The notes under the pieces are model-generated. The model searched no databases. It had not been told where the DNA came from and saw only the letters and a list, made by a program, of their open reading frames with translations. A stretch of 64,000 bases of DNA from assembly GCA_016793165.1 (NCBI GenBank), contig JAEULA010000118.1, positions 1 to 64,000 on the forward strand, read 5' to 3'. The stretch is from Alphaproteobacteria bacterium. GTDB lineage: Bacteria > Pseudomonadota > Alphaproteobacteria > CACIAM-22H2. Shown here in pieces: positions 15,184-24,942 of the stretch. Every line of letters starts with the position of its first letter. The stretch's first letter is position 1. A program made the position numbers and the translations under genes.

Positions 15184-16683
15184 TCAGTCCTTCCACGTGA
15201 TGCGGTTGAGGAAGAAGCTCTCGTTCGGGGTCGGCGTCCACATCACTTCCTTGCGCGCGCCGTAGAGGATCGCGGCCTGGTAGAGCGGGACGAGCGGGAT
15301 GTTCGCCTCGGCGATCTCGAGCGCGCGCCTGTAGGCGGCGACGCGGTCGGCATCGGCGAGCGACGTACGCCCGGCCTCGAGCGCCTTGTCGACGTCGGCA
15401 TTCTTGAACTTCGCCCACTGGCTCGACGAGTGGTAGAGCGGGAACAGGATGCCGTCGGCGTCCTGGCAGCCGCACGACCACCTGCTGAACGTCATCTGGC
15501 CGAACTCCTCGGGCGAGCCTTGCGCGCGCTTCAGCCAGTTCGCGAAGTCGCTCGACTGGATCGTCACCTTGACGCCGAGCTCGGCGACCATCTGCTGCAG
15601 CGCCTGGACGATGCGCTGGTCGAAGGTCGGCGAGGTGAAGAGGATGAACTCGGTCCCGGGCGCCACACCCGCCTCGCGGATCAGCGCCTTCGCCTTGGCG
15701 AGATCGAAGGCGTAGCTCTGGAAGCCATCGACGTAGCCGGCATGCACCGGCGAGAGCATCGAGCCGACCGGCTTGTCGTAGCCGCCCAGAAGCCCGTCGA
15801 TGATCGCCTGACGGTCGATCGCGTGCGCGATCGCCTTGCGCACCCGCAGGTCGGCGGTCGGGCCGGTCAGCGCGTTGAGCGCGAAGTAGGCCACCCGCTC
15901 GGAGAGGACGCTCAGCACCTTGGTGTTGGCGTCGGCCTTGAGCTGCGCGGCGATGTCGGTGTTGATCGTGACAATCACGTCGGCACGGCCCGAGCGAAGG
16001 TTGGCGACGCGCGTCGCCGGATCCGGCACCGGATGGAACTCGACGGTCGGGAAGCCGCCCTTGGTGCCCCAGTAGCCGTCATTGCGGGCGAGCGTGGTCT
16101 TCACGCCGCGCTGGATCGAGACGAACTTGTAGGGACCGCTCCCCATGGGTGCGGCGTTGAACGCCTGGTCGCCCACCTTCTCGACATGCGCCTTCGGCAC
16201 GATCGAGAGCTTGACCAGCTGGGCGAACAGAACGGGATAGGGCCCGTCGGTCTTGATCCGGACCGTGGTCGGGTTGACCACCTCGGTCGCGACGATCTTG
16301 TCGAACTGGCTGAGCTGCGGGCTCTTGTAGGCCGGGTTGGTGATGCGCTGGACCGAGAAGGCGACATCCTCGGCGGTGAGCGCGCTGCCGTCGTGGAACT
16401 TCACGTCCGACCGCAGCGTGAACTCGACCGTGGTCGGGTCGACCTGCCGCCAAGCGGTCGCGATCTGCGGGACGATCTTGCCCGCATCGTCGCGCGTCAG
16501 CAGATTGTCGAAGACGTTGCGGTAGACGAAATAGCTGTCCGGGTTCCACTGCCCGTGCGGGTCGAGCGACGCCGGATCGTTGGTCAGGTCGACGACGAAC
16601 ACGTCCTTGCCCGCCTGGGCCGGCGCGGCGGCGAACAGCGACACGACCGCGGCGGCGGCAAGCATCCTTGCGTAGTGGAACAT
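15184..16683 (-). CDS. Family-5 extracellular solute-binding protein, solitary
   Basis: Periplasmic binding protein, 499 residues. The start at 16683 follows GGAGGG at ideal spacing and opens a signal peptide (MFHYARMLAAAAVVSLFAA, cleaved near PAQAG). SBP_bac_5 hallmarks: DLTNDPASLDPHGQW, FTLRSDVKFHDGSALTAEDVAFSVQRI, PMGSGPYKFVSIQRG and VRKAIAHAIDRQAIIDGLLGG. No permease or ATPase lies alongside; the upstream neighbour on the same strand, 123 bp away, is an alpha-hydroxy-acid dehydrogenase. It may serve a transporter encoded elsewhere. Confidence 0.93.
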   Translation of the reverse strand: MFHYARMLAAAAVVSLFAAAPAQAGKDVFVVDLTNDPASLDPHGQWNPDSYFVYRNVFDNLLTRDDAGKIVPQIATAWRQVDPTTVEFTLRSDVKFHDGSALTAEDVAFSVQRITNPAYKSPQLSQFDKIVATEVVNPTTVRIKTDGPYPVLFAQLVKLSIVPKAHVEKVGDQAFNAAPMGSGPYKFVSIQRGVKTTLARNDGYWGTKGGFPTVEFHPVPDPATRVANLRSGRADVIVTINTDIAAQLKADANTKVLSVLSERVAYFALNALTGPTADLRVRKAIAHAIDRQAIIDGLLGGYDKPVGSMLSPVHAGYVDGFQSYAFDLAKAKALIREAGVAPGTEFILFTSPTFDQRIVQALQQMVAELGVKVTIQSSDFANWLKRAQGSPEEFGQMTFSRWSCGCQDADGILFPLYHSSSQWAKFKNADVDKALEAGRTSLADADRVAAYRRALEIAEANIPLVPLYQAAILYGARKEVMWTPTPNESFFLNRITWKD

Positions 16684-16806
16684 CGATCCCTCCGGGCGCC
16701 GCATCGATCGGGCGCATCGCCGACTAGGAAACACTGCGGCTCCAGTCGAAGTCAAACTCGGGGTGCCCGCGGGCAAGGACGACCGACGTCCGCCCCGGAC
16801 GACGAG

Positions 16807-18033
<1,227 letters not shown>

Positions 18034-18719
18034 GGTTCCCGTGGTGTATTCGCGATCATGGGGCACGCACTCGATGGAGCGCGGCCCCTTCCCAGGCTCC
18101 GAGATCCGGTCTCGAGGATCCCTTCACGGCGGAATGGAATCTCAGGGTGACAGGCACCGCGCATCGGCGCCAGAGGGCGAACCGGCCCGCGATGCCTCGC
18201 CGGCCCCCTCTGCCCTTCATCGGCAGCGATCGCGGGATTGCGAACCGCGGACGGGGTCGGCTCGCTCCGGATCATCTCGGGCGTCCGGGACTAGTCCCCG
18301 CCCCGCCGCGATTGCCGCGTGTCGCGACCGGCGGTGGTCCCATTGCCAGGGATCCTGCAACGGACCATCCTGCCGGCAGTTCGCTTCACCATCGCGCTTC
18401 GGCGGTCGCGCGTGTGCGCGGCGCGAGGGGCCATCGCGGATGGAAGGGGAACGACGCTCTCCCCTGCGCAAGAGTGGGCTGGGCCGAGGCCGGTCCCGGG
18501 TGATCGACCGAAGCGGATCGACCCGCGCGGGCATCGCACGTTCGCGATTCATCGGTTCGGAGCGATCGGAGCGCGACACCAGTTTCGTCTGGAGGGTGCT
18601 CTGCGCGATTGATGGTCTTCCGGATCTCGGCTCCAGGTTCGGCGCCAGCGAAGTGACGCGGCGCGAAGGCGACGTCCGGAGTCGCTCTCCGGATGCGAGT
18701 GCTCCAAGGGAGGTTGCGC
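18034..18719. other. 686-bp gene-poor intergenic region
   Basis: No convincing gene on either strand: short frames lack ribosome sites and run antisense to one another. It holds the divergent start region of the alpha-hydroxy-acid dehydrogenase (left end), one copy of the 111-bp leader repeat (18340-18450) and a further 270 bp without recognisable features before the strong ribosome site of the next gene at 18709-18715. Confidence 0.6.
18340..18450 (+). repeat. Leader repeat, copy A
   Basis: About 111 bp, clearly related to 19959-20070 in the same orientation. Shared blocks are CCATTGCCAG-GATCCTGCAA at its start, GCGGTCGCGCGTG in the middle and CCATCrCGGATGGAA at its end. Weaker similarity seems to extend about 80 bp further upstream. 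It does not abut a gene here; the next start is 270 bp downstream. Confidence 0.7.
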
Positions 18720-19799
18720 ATGGCGAAGGTCAAGGTCCGCAAGGGGATGCCGAGCGTGCAACTGACGAAGGCGGCGTTCGCGGCCAGGGTGCGCGAGCGC
18801 TTCTACGATCCCGTCTTCGCCGGCGTCGGGGACGACATCGACCGCGTCATCGAGGCCGCGTGGGACGGATATGACGCGTATCGCAAGAGCCCTCGCACGC
18901 GGCGCGCCGGGCCCGGCTTCGCCGATCCCGAGTTCGAGCTTCCCAAGGAGTGGCTGGAGACGCGCCGGCGGATCCGCGCCGCGGAACGGGCGCAGCGCAA
19001 GCCGGGCGCGCCGGCACGCATCCTCCTGATCAACGGGTCGGCGCGCACCGATCAGAGCTGCCCGGGCGAGATGTCGAAGAGCTACCGCCTCGTCAGCCTG
19101 GCGCGCGACGTGCTGCGGCGACAGCGTCGCGTCGAGGTCGAGGTCCTCGACCTGAGCCGCCTCACCTCGGAGTACGGACGGGTGATCCATCCGTGCAAGG
19201 CGTGCGTCTCGACGGCGATGCCCCTGTGCCACTGGCCGTGCTCCTGCTATCCCAACCACGCCATGGGGCAGGTCAACGACTGGATGGCCGAGATCTACCC
19301 GAAATGGGTCGCCGCCCACGGCGTGATGATCGTCTGTCCGGTGAACTGGTACCAGGCGCCGAGCACGCTCAAGCTGATGATCGATCGGCTGGTCTGCGCC
19401 GATGGCGGCAATCCCGATCCGACCTCGACCGGCGGCAAGGACCCCGCACGCGCCAAGGCGCTCGAGCTCGCGGGCTGGCCCTATCCGCGCCACCTTGCGG
19501 GACGCGTGTTCTCGCTGGTCGTGCACGGCGACACGGCGGGCGTGGAGACGCTGCGACGCAGCCTGGCGGATTGGCTAAGCGACATGGGGCTGATCGCGGC
19601 CGGACGAAAGGCGCTGGTGGAATCGTATATCGGGTACTACCGGCCCTACGCGACGAGCCACGACGATCTCGACGCCGACGCTGCGTTGCGCTCGGAGGTC
19701 GCGTCCGCGGCGCGCTCGTTGCTGGAAGCGGTGCGTCTGCAGCGGCGCGGCAAGTTCCGACGGCCGGATGACGGCGAACCGGAACCGCGGCCGAAATAG
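18720..19799 (+). CDS. Flavodoxin-fold NADPH-dependent FMN reductase family protein with cysteine-rich loop
   Basis: Predicted flavoprotein, 359 residues. Start fixed by AAGGGAGG, 6 nt before the ATG at 18720. Residues 1-90 form a basic helical extension (MAKVKVRKGMPSVQLTKAAF). From about residue 98 a flavodoxin-like domain starts: RILLINGSARTDQSCPGEMSKSYRLV is the phosphate-binding loop, and VNWYQAPSTLKLMIDRL the flavin-ring segment. Between them lies HPCKACVSTAMPLCHWPCSC, five cysteines in a short loop, as in iron-sulfur flavoproteins. The N-terminal extension is unusual. Natural partner and substrate unknown. Confidence 0.82.
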   Translation: MAKVKVRKGMPSVQLTKAAFAARVRERFYDPVFAGVGDDIDRVIEAAWDGYDAYRKSPRTRRAGPGFADPEFELPKEWLETRRRIRAAERAQRKPGAPARILLINGSARTDQSCPGEMSKSYRLVSLARDVLRRQRRVEVEVLDLSRLTSEYGRVIHPCKACVSTAMPLCHWPCSCYPNHAMGQVNDWMAEIYPKWVAAHGVMIVCPVNWYQAPSTLKLMIDRLVCADGGNPDPTSTGGKDPARAKALELAGWPYPRHLAGRVFSLVVHGDTAGVETLRRSLADWLSDMGLIAAGRKALVESYIGYYRPYATSHDDLDADAALRSEVASAARSLLEAVRLQRRGKFRRPDDGEPEPRPK

Positions 19800-19958
19800 C
19801 CGATTGGATCCAGACCGCCATTCGCGGTTGCCATGGAGATCCGGAGCAGGATCGGCCAGGAGTGATCGCTCCGGCAATCGAGGACAGAGCCCGGATCACG
19901 TCTGACGTCCTGAAACGGCGTCGCGGGTTGCCGCGTCCCCGGCTGCTTGGCGGCGGGC

Positions 19959-20070
19959 CCATTGCCAGCGATCCTGCAAGGGATCATCCTGCTCGCGACT
20001 CATTTCATCGTTGCCGCCTTTGCGGTCGCGCGTGCGCGCCGCCCGAGAGTCCATCACGGATGGAAAGGGA
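19959..20070 (+). repeat. Leader repeat, copy B
   Basis: Related to 18340-18450 over its whole length (roughly three quarters identical by eye). It ends in GGATGGAAAGGGAGGG, so the ribosome site of the PEP-CTERM gene at 20078 is directly joined to the repeat. It probably forms part of that gene's 5' leader. Confidence 0.7.
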
Positions 20071-20077
20071 GGGTGGA

Positions 20078-21310
20078 ATGTCGGGTCCAAGCCGGAATCT
20101 GCGGTCGATTGCTGTCGCATCGGCCCTGCTCGCCAGCACGGTCCTCGTCGTCGCCGAGGAGGCGGCGGCGGATCCGATCTATACCGACAAGGGCAATTTC
20201 GTCCGCAACGACATCAAGACGTCGTTCAAGACGCCGGGCGGGACGCCGATCGTCACCCCGGCAGGATCGACCGTGATGGCGCGCGAACGCCAGAAGCCGG
20301 GCTCGACCACTGCGGCCGAGGTCGAGGCCCTGGCCCCGTATCGCCCCGCGACCGACGAACAGAAGGCGGCGATGAACAAGAAGGCCAAGGACCTATATCC
20401 GGGCATCACCGTGGTGAAGGATCCGGACATGGCCTACGACTGCCACGGCCTGACGTTCAAGGCCGGCACGGTGTTCATCAACAACGACCAGGTCCAGAAA
20501 ATCATCGACGACCAGGGCTGGAAGCCGCCGGGCGACGGCAAGGCCAAAAAGGGCGACGTCGTCATCTACCGCAAGGACGGCGCGATCACCCATTCAGGCC
20601 TCGTCGAGGAGGTGGACGCCGCGGGCAAGGTCACCAAGGTACGCAGCAAGTGGGGAACGTGGGGCGAGTACGTGCACGCGCCGGCCGACGTTCCCAAGGG
20701 CCAGGCCGAGTTCCGGGGCGGCGACTACGGCACGATGGCCGAGGTGCTCACGGGCGGCAAACCGCTCAAGGATCCGCCGGTTGCGGACGACGTGAAGATC
20801 TTCGAGGGGCTGCCACCGGTCACGCTCAAGGCCGAGCTGGTCGACTATCCGATCAACGACTTCCCGACCGGCGTGCTGGAACTCATCGGCGATCCTCCGC
20901 GGGTCTACGACTACGTCTTCCGCGTACCGAGCCTCGGACTGCCGGTCGCCACCGGCGACGAGATCACGCTGTTCGCCGACGGCCTGCTTGCCGGCTTCGC
21001 ATCCGGCGATGCGGTGAGTGCGAGCTTCGGCGGCTGGGTCGTGGCCAGCGTCACGAGCGACGCCGTCACCTGGGAGGCGACCGCCGATGCCTATCTGCTC
21101 GACGACCTGCTCGGCTTCTCGGTCGAGAGCGTGTTCGAAACCGTGAGCGAGGTGCTCTATCGCGAGACCGTCGCCGGCAGCGTCGGCCGCACCAAGGGCC
21201 CTGCCGACGTCCCGGCTCCGGCAACGCTGCTCCTGCTCGCGGGCGCCATCGCCGGCCTTGCCGGCGGATGCCGTACCCGGGATCGTCGCCGCGGCGCCGG
21301 CGAACGCTGA
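20078..21310 (+). CDS. PEP-CTERM protein with NlpC/P60- or CHAP-like Cys/His core
   Basis: Exported protein, 410 residues; AAAGGGAGGG precedes the ATG at 20078. Signal peptide SIAVASALLASTVLVVAEEAAA. A papain-like amidase pattern follows: AYDCHGLTF (Cys122), GDVVIYRKDGAITHSGLVEEV (His172) and SKWGTWGEYVHAP (His200). Residues 230-370 have beta-sandwich character. The C-terminus VPAPATLLLLAGAIAGLAGG followed by CRTRDRRRG is a PEP-CTERM-type sorting tail. Inference: a surface-anchored peptidase or amidase delivered by the exosortase route. A copy of the 111-bp repeat forms its leader. Confidence 0.8.
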   Translation: MSGPSRNLRSIAVASALLASTVLVVAEEAAADPIYTDKGNFVRNDIKTSFKTPGGTPIVTPAGSTVMARERQKPGSTTAAEVEALAPYRPATDEQKAAMNKKAKDLYPGITVVKDPDMAYDCHGLTFKAGTVFINNDQVQKIIDDQGWKPPGDGKAKKGDVVIYRKDGAITHSGLVEEVDAAGKVTKVRSKWGTWGEYVHAPADVPKGQAEFRGGDYGTMAEVLTGGKPLKDPPVADDVKIFEGLPPVTLKAELVDYPINDFPTGVLELIGDPPRVYDYVFRVPSLGLPVATGDEITLFADGLLAGFASGDAVSASFGGWVVASVTSDAVTWEATADAYLLDDLLGFSVESVFETVSEVLYRETVAGSVGRTKGPADVPAPATLLLLAGAIAGLAGGCRTRDRRRGAGER

Positions 21311-21511
21311 CGACGCACTTCTCGCTGGGCCTGCGACGCAATCGCATCGGGATCGCGGCGCCGTCGTCGCGCCGCCAACCGTCGACCTTCCAACAGGGGA
21401 CGGCTGGGACGCGGCCCCGTCGCGTGCGATCGCCCCGCAGGTGCCCCGGGAGCGGCTGGACCGGGTACCGGGGTGCGACTAGCGTAGCCCTCGACAAGGG
21501 GGGACGAGGGC

Positions 21512-22456
21512 GTGGCGCTCTACATTGCCCAACGCTTGGCTCTCGCGGTCGCGATCGTGGCGATCGCGCTGGCGCTGCTGTTCGGGATGATCCACCTCGT
21601 TCCCGGCGATCCGGCGTCGATCGCGCTGGGGCCGCGGGCGACCCCGGAGTTGATCCAGGAATTCCGCCAGCGCATGGGGCTCGACCGGCCGATCGTCGTG
21701 CAGTTCGCGCTGTTCCTGCTCAACGTCCTGCGCGGCGATCTGGGCCGCGACGTGTTCACCAACCAGCCGGTCCTGCAGATCATCATGAAGGACCTGCCAT
21801 CGAGCCTGGCGCTTGCCGGGGCCGGGCTCGGCTGGGCGGTGCTGCTGGGCGTGCCGCTGGGCTGCTTCTCGGCCATCCGCCGCAACTCCTGGCTCGACCG
21901 CTTCACCGGCATCCTGTCGGTGAGCGCGATCGCGATTCCTTCCTTCGTCGTGGCGCTCTATGCACTGCTCATCTTCGCGGTGTGGCTGCGCTGGTTCCCG
22001 GCGCTGGGCATCAGCCGCTCGGGCACGCTCGGCGAGCAGTTGCATTATCTCGTGCTGCCGGCCTTCACGGTCGGGCTGGGCTGGGTCGGTTTCCTGGCGC
22101 GGCTCGTGCGGGCCTCGATGCTCGAGATCCTCGGCGAGAACCACATCCGCACGGCGCGCGCCTACGGCCTGCCCGAGCGGCGCATCGTGTATCGCTACGC
22201 GCTCCAGCTCGCGATCCTGCCGACGGTGTCGCTGCTCGGCGTCGGCATCGGCCGCCTGCTCTCGGGCGCGGTATTCGCCGAGATCGTGTTCACGCGGCCC
22301 GGGATCGGCAAGCTCGTCTACGACGGCGTGATCTCGCGCAACTACCCGATCGTCATGGGAGCGGTGCTGGTGACGACCATCCTGTTCGTGCTGTCGACAT
22401 TGCTTGCGGACCTGATCAACGCCAAGCTCGACCCGCGCGTACGGGACAGGCTGTAG
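21512..22456 (+). CDS. DppB/OppB-type ABC transporter permease
   Basis: Inner-membrane permease, 314 residues, first gene of a six-gene transporter operon (21512-28040). GTG start at 21512 with purine-rich AAGGGGGGACGAGGG upstream. Family features: MALYIAQRLALAVAIVAIAL first helix, LVPGDPASIALGPRAT, MGLDRPIVVQFALFLLNVLR, LGRDVFTNQPV, the EAA loop ARAYGLPERRIVYRYAL, and EIVFTRPGIGKLVYDGVISRNYP. Its stop overlaps the ribosome site (AGGAG) of the oxygenase-like gene 11 bp downstream. Confidence 0.95.
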   Translation: MALYIAQRLALAVAIVAIALALLFGMIHLVPGDPASIALGPRATPELIQEFRQRMGLDRPIVVQFALFLLNVLRGDLGRDVFTNQPVLQIIMKDLPSSLALAGAGLGWAVLLGVPLGCFSAIRRNSWLDRFTGILSVSAIAIPSFVVALYALLIFAVWLRWFPALGISRSGTLGEQLHYLVLPAFTVGLGWVGFLARLVRASMLEILGENHIRTARAYGLPERRIVYRYALQLAILPTVSLLGVGIGRLLSGAVFAEIVFTRPGIGKLVYDGVISRNYPIVMGAVLVTTILFVLSTLLADLINAKLDPRVRDRL

Positions 22457-22467
22457 GAGCAGCACCC

Positions 22468-23316
22468 TTGCCGGATGGACTGACCGCCCCGCCTCAGGAC
22501 CTGATCGATGCCGCGCGTTATCCGCTCGCCGACGCCGCCGCGCGCGCGCGCATCGTGGCCGCCGGGCGCAAGGGCCTCGCGCACGAGGGCTGCGCCATGC
22601 TGCCGAGGTTCGTGACGCCCGCGGGGACGGCGGCCATGGCGGCGGAAGCGATGCGATTGCTCCCGCGGTCTAATCGCCGCGACCTCCAGCTCTGCGCCTA
22701 CGCGAACCAGTCCGCAGACGGGTTCCCCGCGGATCATCCGCGCCGCCGGGTCTCGCCCTTCCGTCAGCACGTGATCGGCGCCGACGACTTCGCACCCGAC
22801 GGCCCAGTGATGCGGCTCTATCGCTGGGACGGGCTCACGCGTCTGGTGGCCGACCTGCTCGAGCTTCCCGCGCTTCATCGCGTCGCCGATCCGCTGCTGA
22901 GCTGCAACGTCACGATCATGGGCGAGGGCGACCAGCACGGCTGGCATTTCGACAGCAACGACTTCGTCGTGAGCCTGCTCCTGCAGGCGCCGGAGCGCGG
23001 TGGCCACTTCGTCTTCGCCCCTGGCATCCGCAGCGAGAGCGATCCGAACTACGACCGCGTCGCGCGCGCGCTCGACGGCGACCCCGCCGTGCTCCGCATG
23101 CCGGAGGTCTCGCCCGGGACGCTGGCATTGTTCCGCGGGAAGCACTCGATCCATCGCGTCACGCCGATCGAGGGCGCACGGCCGCGGATCATCGCGCTGT
23201 TCAGCTACGACCGGCGCCCGGACATGAATTTCACGGAACGCTCGCGCATGAACGTGCTCGGGCGCAGCCGGCCACGCGCCGCCACGGCGCAGACAGCAGG
23301 GGGAAAAGGGACATGA
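22468..23316 (+). CDS. 2-oxoglutarate/Fe(II)-dependent oxygenase-like protein in ABC operon
   Basis: Cytoplasmic protein of 282 residues with a double-stranded beta-helix oxygenase signature: HGWHFDSNDF supplies the HxD pair, KHSIHRVTPIEG the distal His, and RPRIIALFSYD a basic residue for 2-oxoglutarate. A TTG start at 22468 is proposed because AGGAG lies 8 nt upstream and no ATG occurs before residue 44. The stop overlaps the next gene's ATG by 4 nt (ATGA), so it is firmly inside the transporter operon. Its C-terminus (DMNFTERSRMNVLGR) resembles HalD-like/biotin-related oxygenase-type proteins only loosely. It may modify the imported compound. Confidence 0.82.
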   Translation: MPDGLTAPPQDLIDAARYPLADAAARARIVAAGRKGLAHEGCAMLPRFVTPAGTAAMAAEAMRLLPRSNRRDLQLCAYANQSADGFPADHPRRRVSPFRQHVIGADDFAPDGPVMRLYRWDGLTRLVADLLELPALHRVADPLLSCNVTIMGEGDQHGWHFDSNDFVVSLLLQAPERGGHFVFAPGIRSESDPNYDRVARALDGDPAVLRMPEVSPGTLALFRGKHSIHRVTPIEGARPRIIALFSYDRRPDMNFTERSRMNVLGRSRPRAATAQTAGGKGT

Positions 23317-24869
23317 CCAGGACGACTCGACGGAGCTTCATGGCCACCACGGCGCTCGGCGGCGCGCTTGCCGCCGCGGCACCGCGCGAGGCGGCGCGCG
23401 CCCAGACGAAGTCGCTGCGCGTGCGCTCCTACGTCACGTTGCAGCAGCTCGATCCGCTCAACCGGCTCGGCGCGCCCGAGGGCGACGTGATGGACTGCCT
23501 CTATCCCGGCCTCGTCACGTCGAAGGGTGACGGCAGCTGGGGCTGGGAGCTCGATGCGGCGAGCGCCATCGAGCAGGTCGACGCAACGCATATCAAGTTC
23601 GAGCTGCGCAAGGGCATGGGCTGGACCAACGGCTTCGGCGAGGTGACGGCCGAGGACGTGAAATACAGCTACGAGCGCATCGCGAACCCCGAGAACAAGT
23701 CCGCCTATCGCGGCGATTGGGCGGCCCTGGACAAGGTCGAGGTGACGTCGAGCCACACGGGCGTGATCGTGCTCAAGGAGCCCTATATCCCGCTCTGGAC
23801 GACGACGCTGCCGTTCAACTCGGGCTCGATCGTGTGCAAGTCGGCGGTCGAGAAGCTCGACGGCAAGCGCTTCACCCTCGAGCCGCCGGCGACGTTCGGC
23901 CCCTACAAGATCAAGCAGAACGTCGCGCGTCAGCGCATGACGCTGGAGCGCAACCGCGACTGGCCCGGCCGCCAGCCGGTGTTCGACGAGGTCGATTTCC
24001 TCAACATCCTCGACGCCAACGCCGCCGAGACGGCCTACCAGGCGGGAGAGATCGACCTCACGCTGCTGCCGATGACGGCCGTGCCGCGCGTGCAGAAGGC
24101 GATGCCTGCGCGCTCGAAGCTCGTCGTCGCGCCGTCCCTCGCCTACTGGTGGCTCGGCATGCAGATGGAGGACGGCGTCTTCGCCGACAAGCGCGTGCGC
24201 CAGGCGGTGCAGCTCGCGGTCGACGTGCAGGCCGTGCTCGACGGCGCCTTCTTCGGCGTGGCCCCGCGCTCCACCGGCTTCATCGCGCCGGGCATGATCG
24301 GCCATCGCCCCGCGAACAAGGTCGCCAAGCCCGACCTCGCCGCCGCGCGCAAGCTGCTCGCCGATGCCGGCCACCCGCGCGGCTTCAAGACCGAGATCGG
24401 CGTGCGCAACTCCGCCGAGTTCGTCAACGCCGCGCAGGTCGTCGCGGCGAGCCTGGCGCAGATCGGGATCGAGGCGCAGGTTCAGCCCTTCGACCAGGGC
24501 GTCCAGAAGGCGATGGCCTCGGGCAAGGCCGGCGAATGGAAGAAGATGGCGCTGCACATCGCGCGCTTCTCGATGCAGCCCGATCCGAGCTGGGCGAGCG
24601 TCTGGTTCACCAAGGAGCAGATCGGCGAGTGGAACTGGGAGCGCTTCCCCGACGCCGAGTACAACACTCTGCATGCCCAGGCCCTGAAGGAGCCCGACCC
24701 GCAGAAGCGTCATGCGATGTACGTGCGGATGCAGGACATCATGGAGGACTCGGGTGCCTACGTGTTCCTCACCCACGGCGTGAACCCGATCCTGCATCGC
24801 GACAGCTTCATCCCGGCCCTGACGCCGGACGCGAACAAGGTGCTCGTGCCGAAGTTCAAGCTGGCGTGA
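23313..24869 (+). CDS. Family-5 extracellular solute-binding protein, Tat-type signal
   Basis: Periplasmic receptor, 518 residues. MTRTTRRSFMATTALGGAL contains a textbook twin-arginine motif (TRRSFM) and a cleavage region EAARAQ. The mature protein has LRVRSYVTLQQLDPLNRLG, FELRKGMGWTNGFGEVTAEDVKYSYERI and PPATFGPYKIKQNVARQRM, diagnostic of SBP_bac_5. The start overlaps the oxygenase stop by 4 nt. Downstream, a perfect 28-bp palindrome separates it from the second permease. Ligand unknown; an export route for folded protein is implied. Confidence 0.94.
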   Translation: MTRTTRRSFMATTALGGALAAAAPREAARAQTKSLRVRSYVTLQQLDPLNRLGAPEGDVMDCLYPGLVTSKGDGSWGWELDAASAIEQVDATHIKFELRKGMGWTNGFGEVTAEDVKYSYERIANPENKSAYRGDWAALDKVEVTSSHTGVIVLKEPYIPLWTTTLPFNSGSIVCKSAVEKLDGKRFTLEPPATFGPYKIKQNVARQRMTLERNRDWPGRQPVFDEVDFLNILDANAAETAYQAGEIDLTLLPMTAVPRVQKAMPARSKLVVAPSLAYWWLGMQMEDGVFADKRVRQAVQLAVDVQAVLDGAFFGVAPRSTGFIAPGMIGHRPANKVAKPDLAAARKLLADAGHPRGFKTEIGVRNSAEFVNAAQVVAASLAQIGIEAQVQPFDQGVQKAMASGKAGEWKKMALHIARFSMQPDPSWASVWFTKEQIGEWNWERFPDAEYNTLHAQALKEPDPQKRHAMYVRMQDIMEDSGAYVFLTHGVNPILHRDSFIPALTPDANKVLVPKFKLA

Positions 24870-24911
24870 CGTCGCGGCGGCCCGCCAGCTCGTCGCGGCG
24901 CGGGCCGCGCG

Positions 24912-24939
24912 CCGCCCCTCCCCGATCGGGGAGGGGCGG
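24912..24939 (+). promoter_or_regulatory. Perfect 28-bp palindrome enclosing the ribosome site of the next gene
   Basis: CCGCCCCTCCCC (24912-24923), GATC, then GGGGAGGGGCGG (24928-24939) is perfectly self-complementary. The 3' arm contains the only ribosome site (GGGGAGGGG) for the permease GTG at 24943, so the hairpin would hide it. No T-run follows. Likely effects are lower translation of the permease than of the binding protein, or protection of the upstream message; both inferred. Confidence 0.65.
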
Positions 24940-24942
24940 ACG

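Noticed and set aside
20011..23316. 1101-residue plus-strand frame suggesting a giant fusion
   Set aside because: Only its last 282 residues are a gene (the oxygenase-like protein). The rest overlaps the PEP-CTERM and permease genes in the wrong frame.
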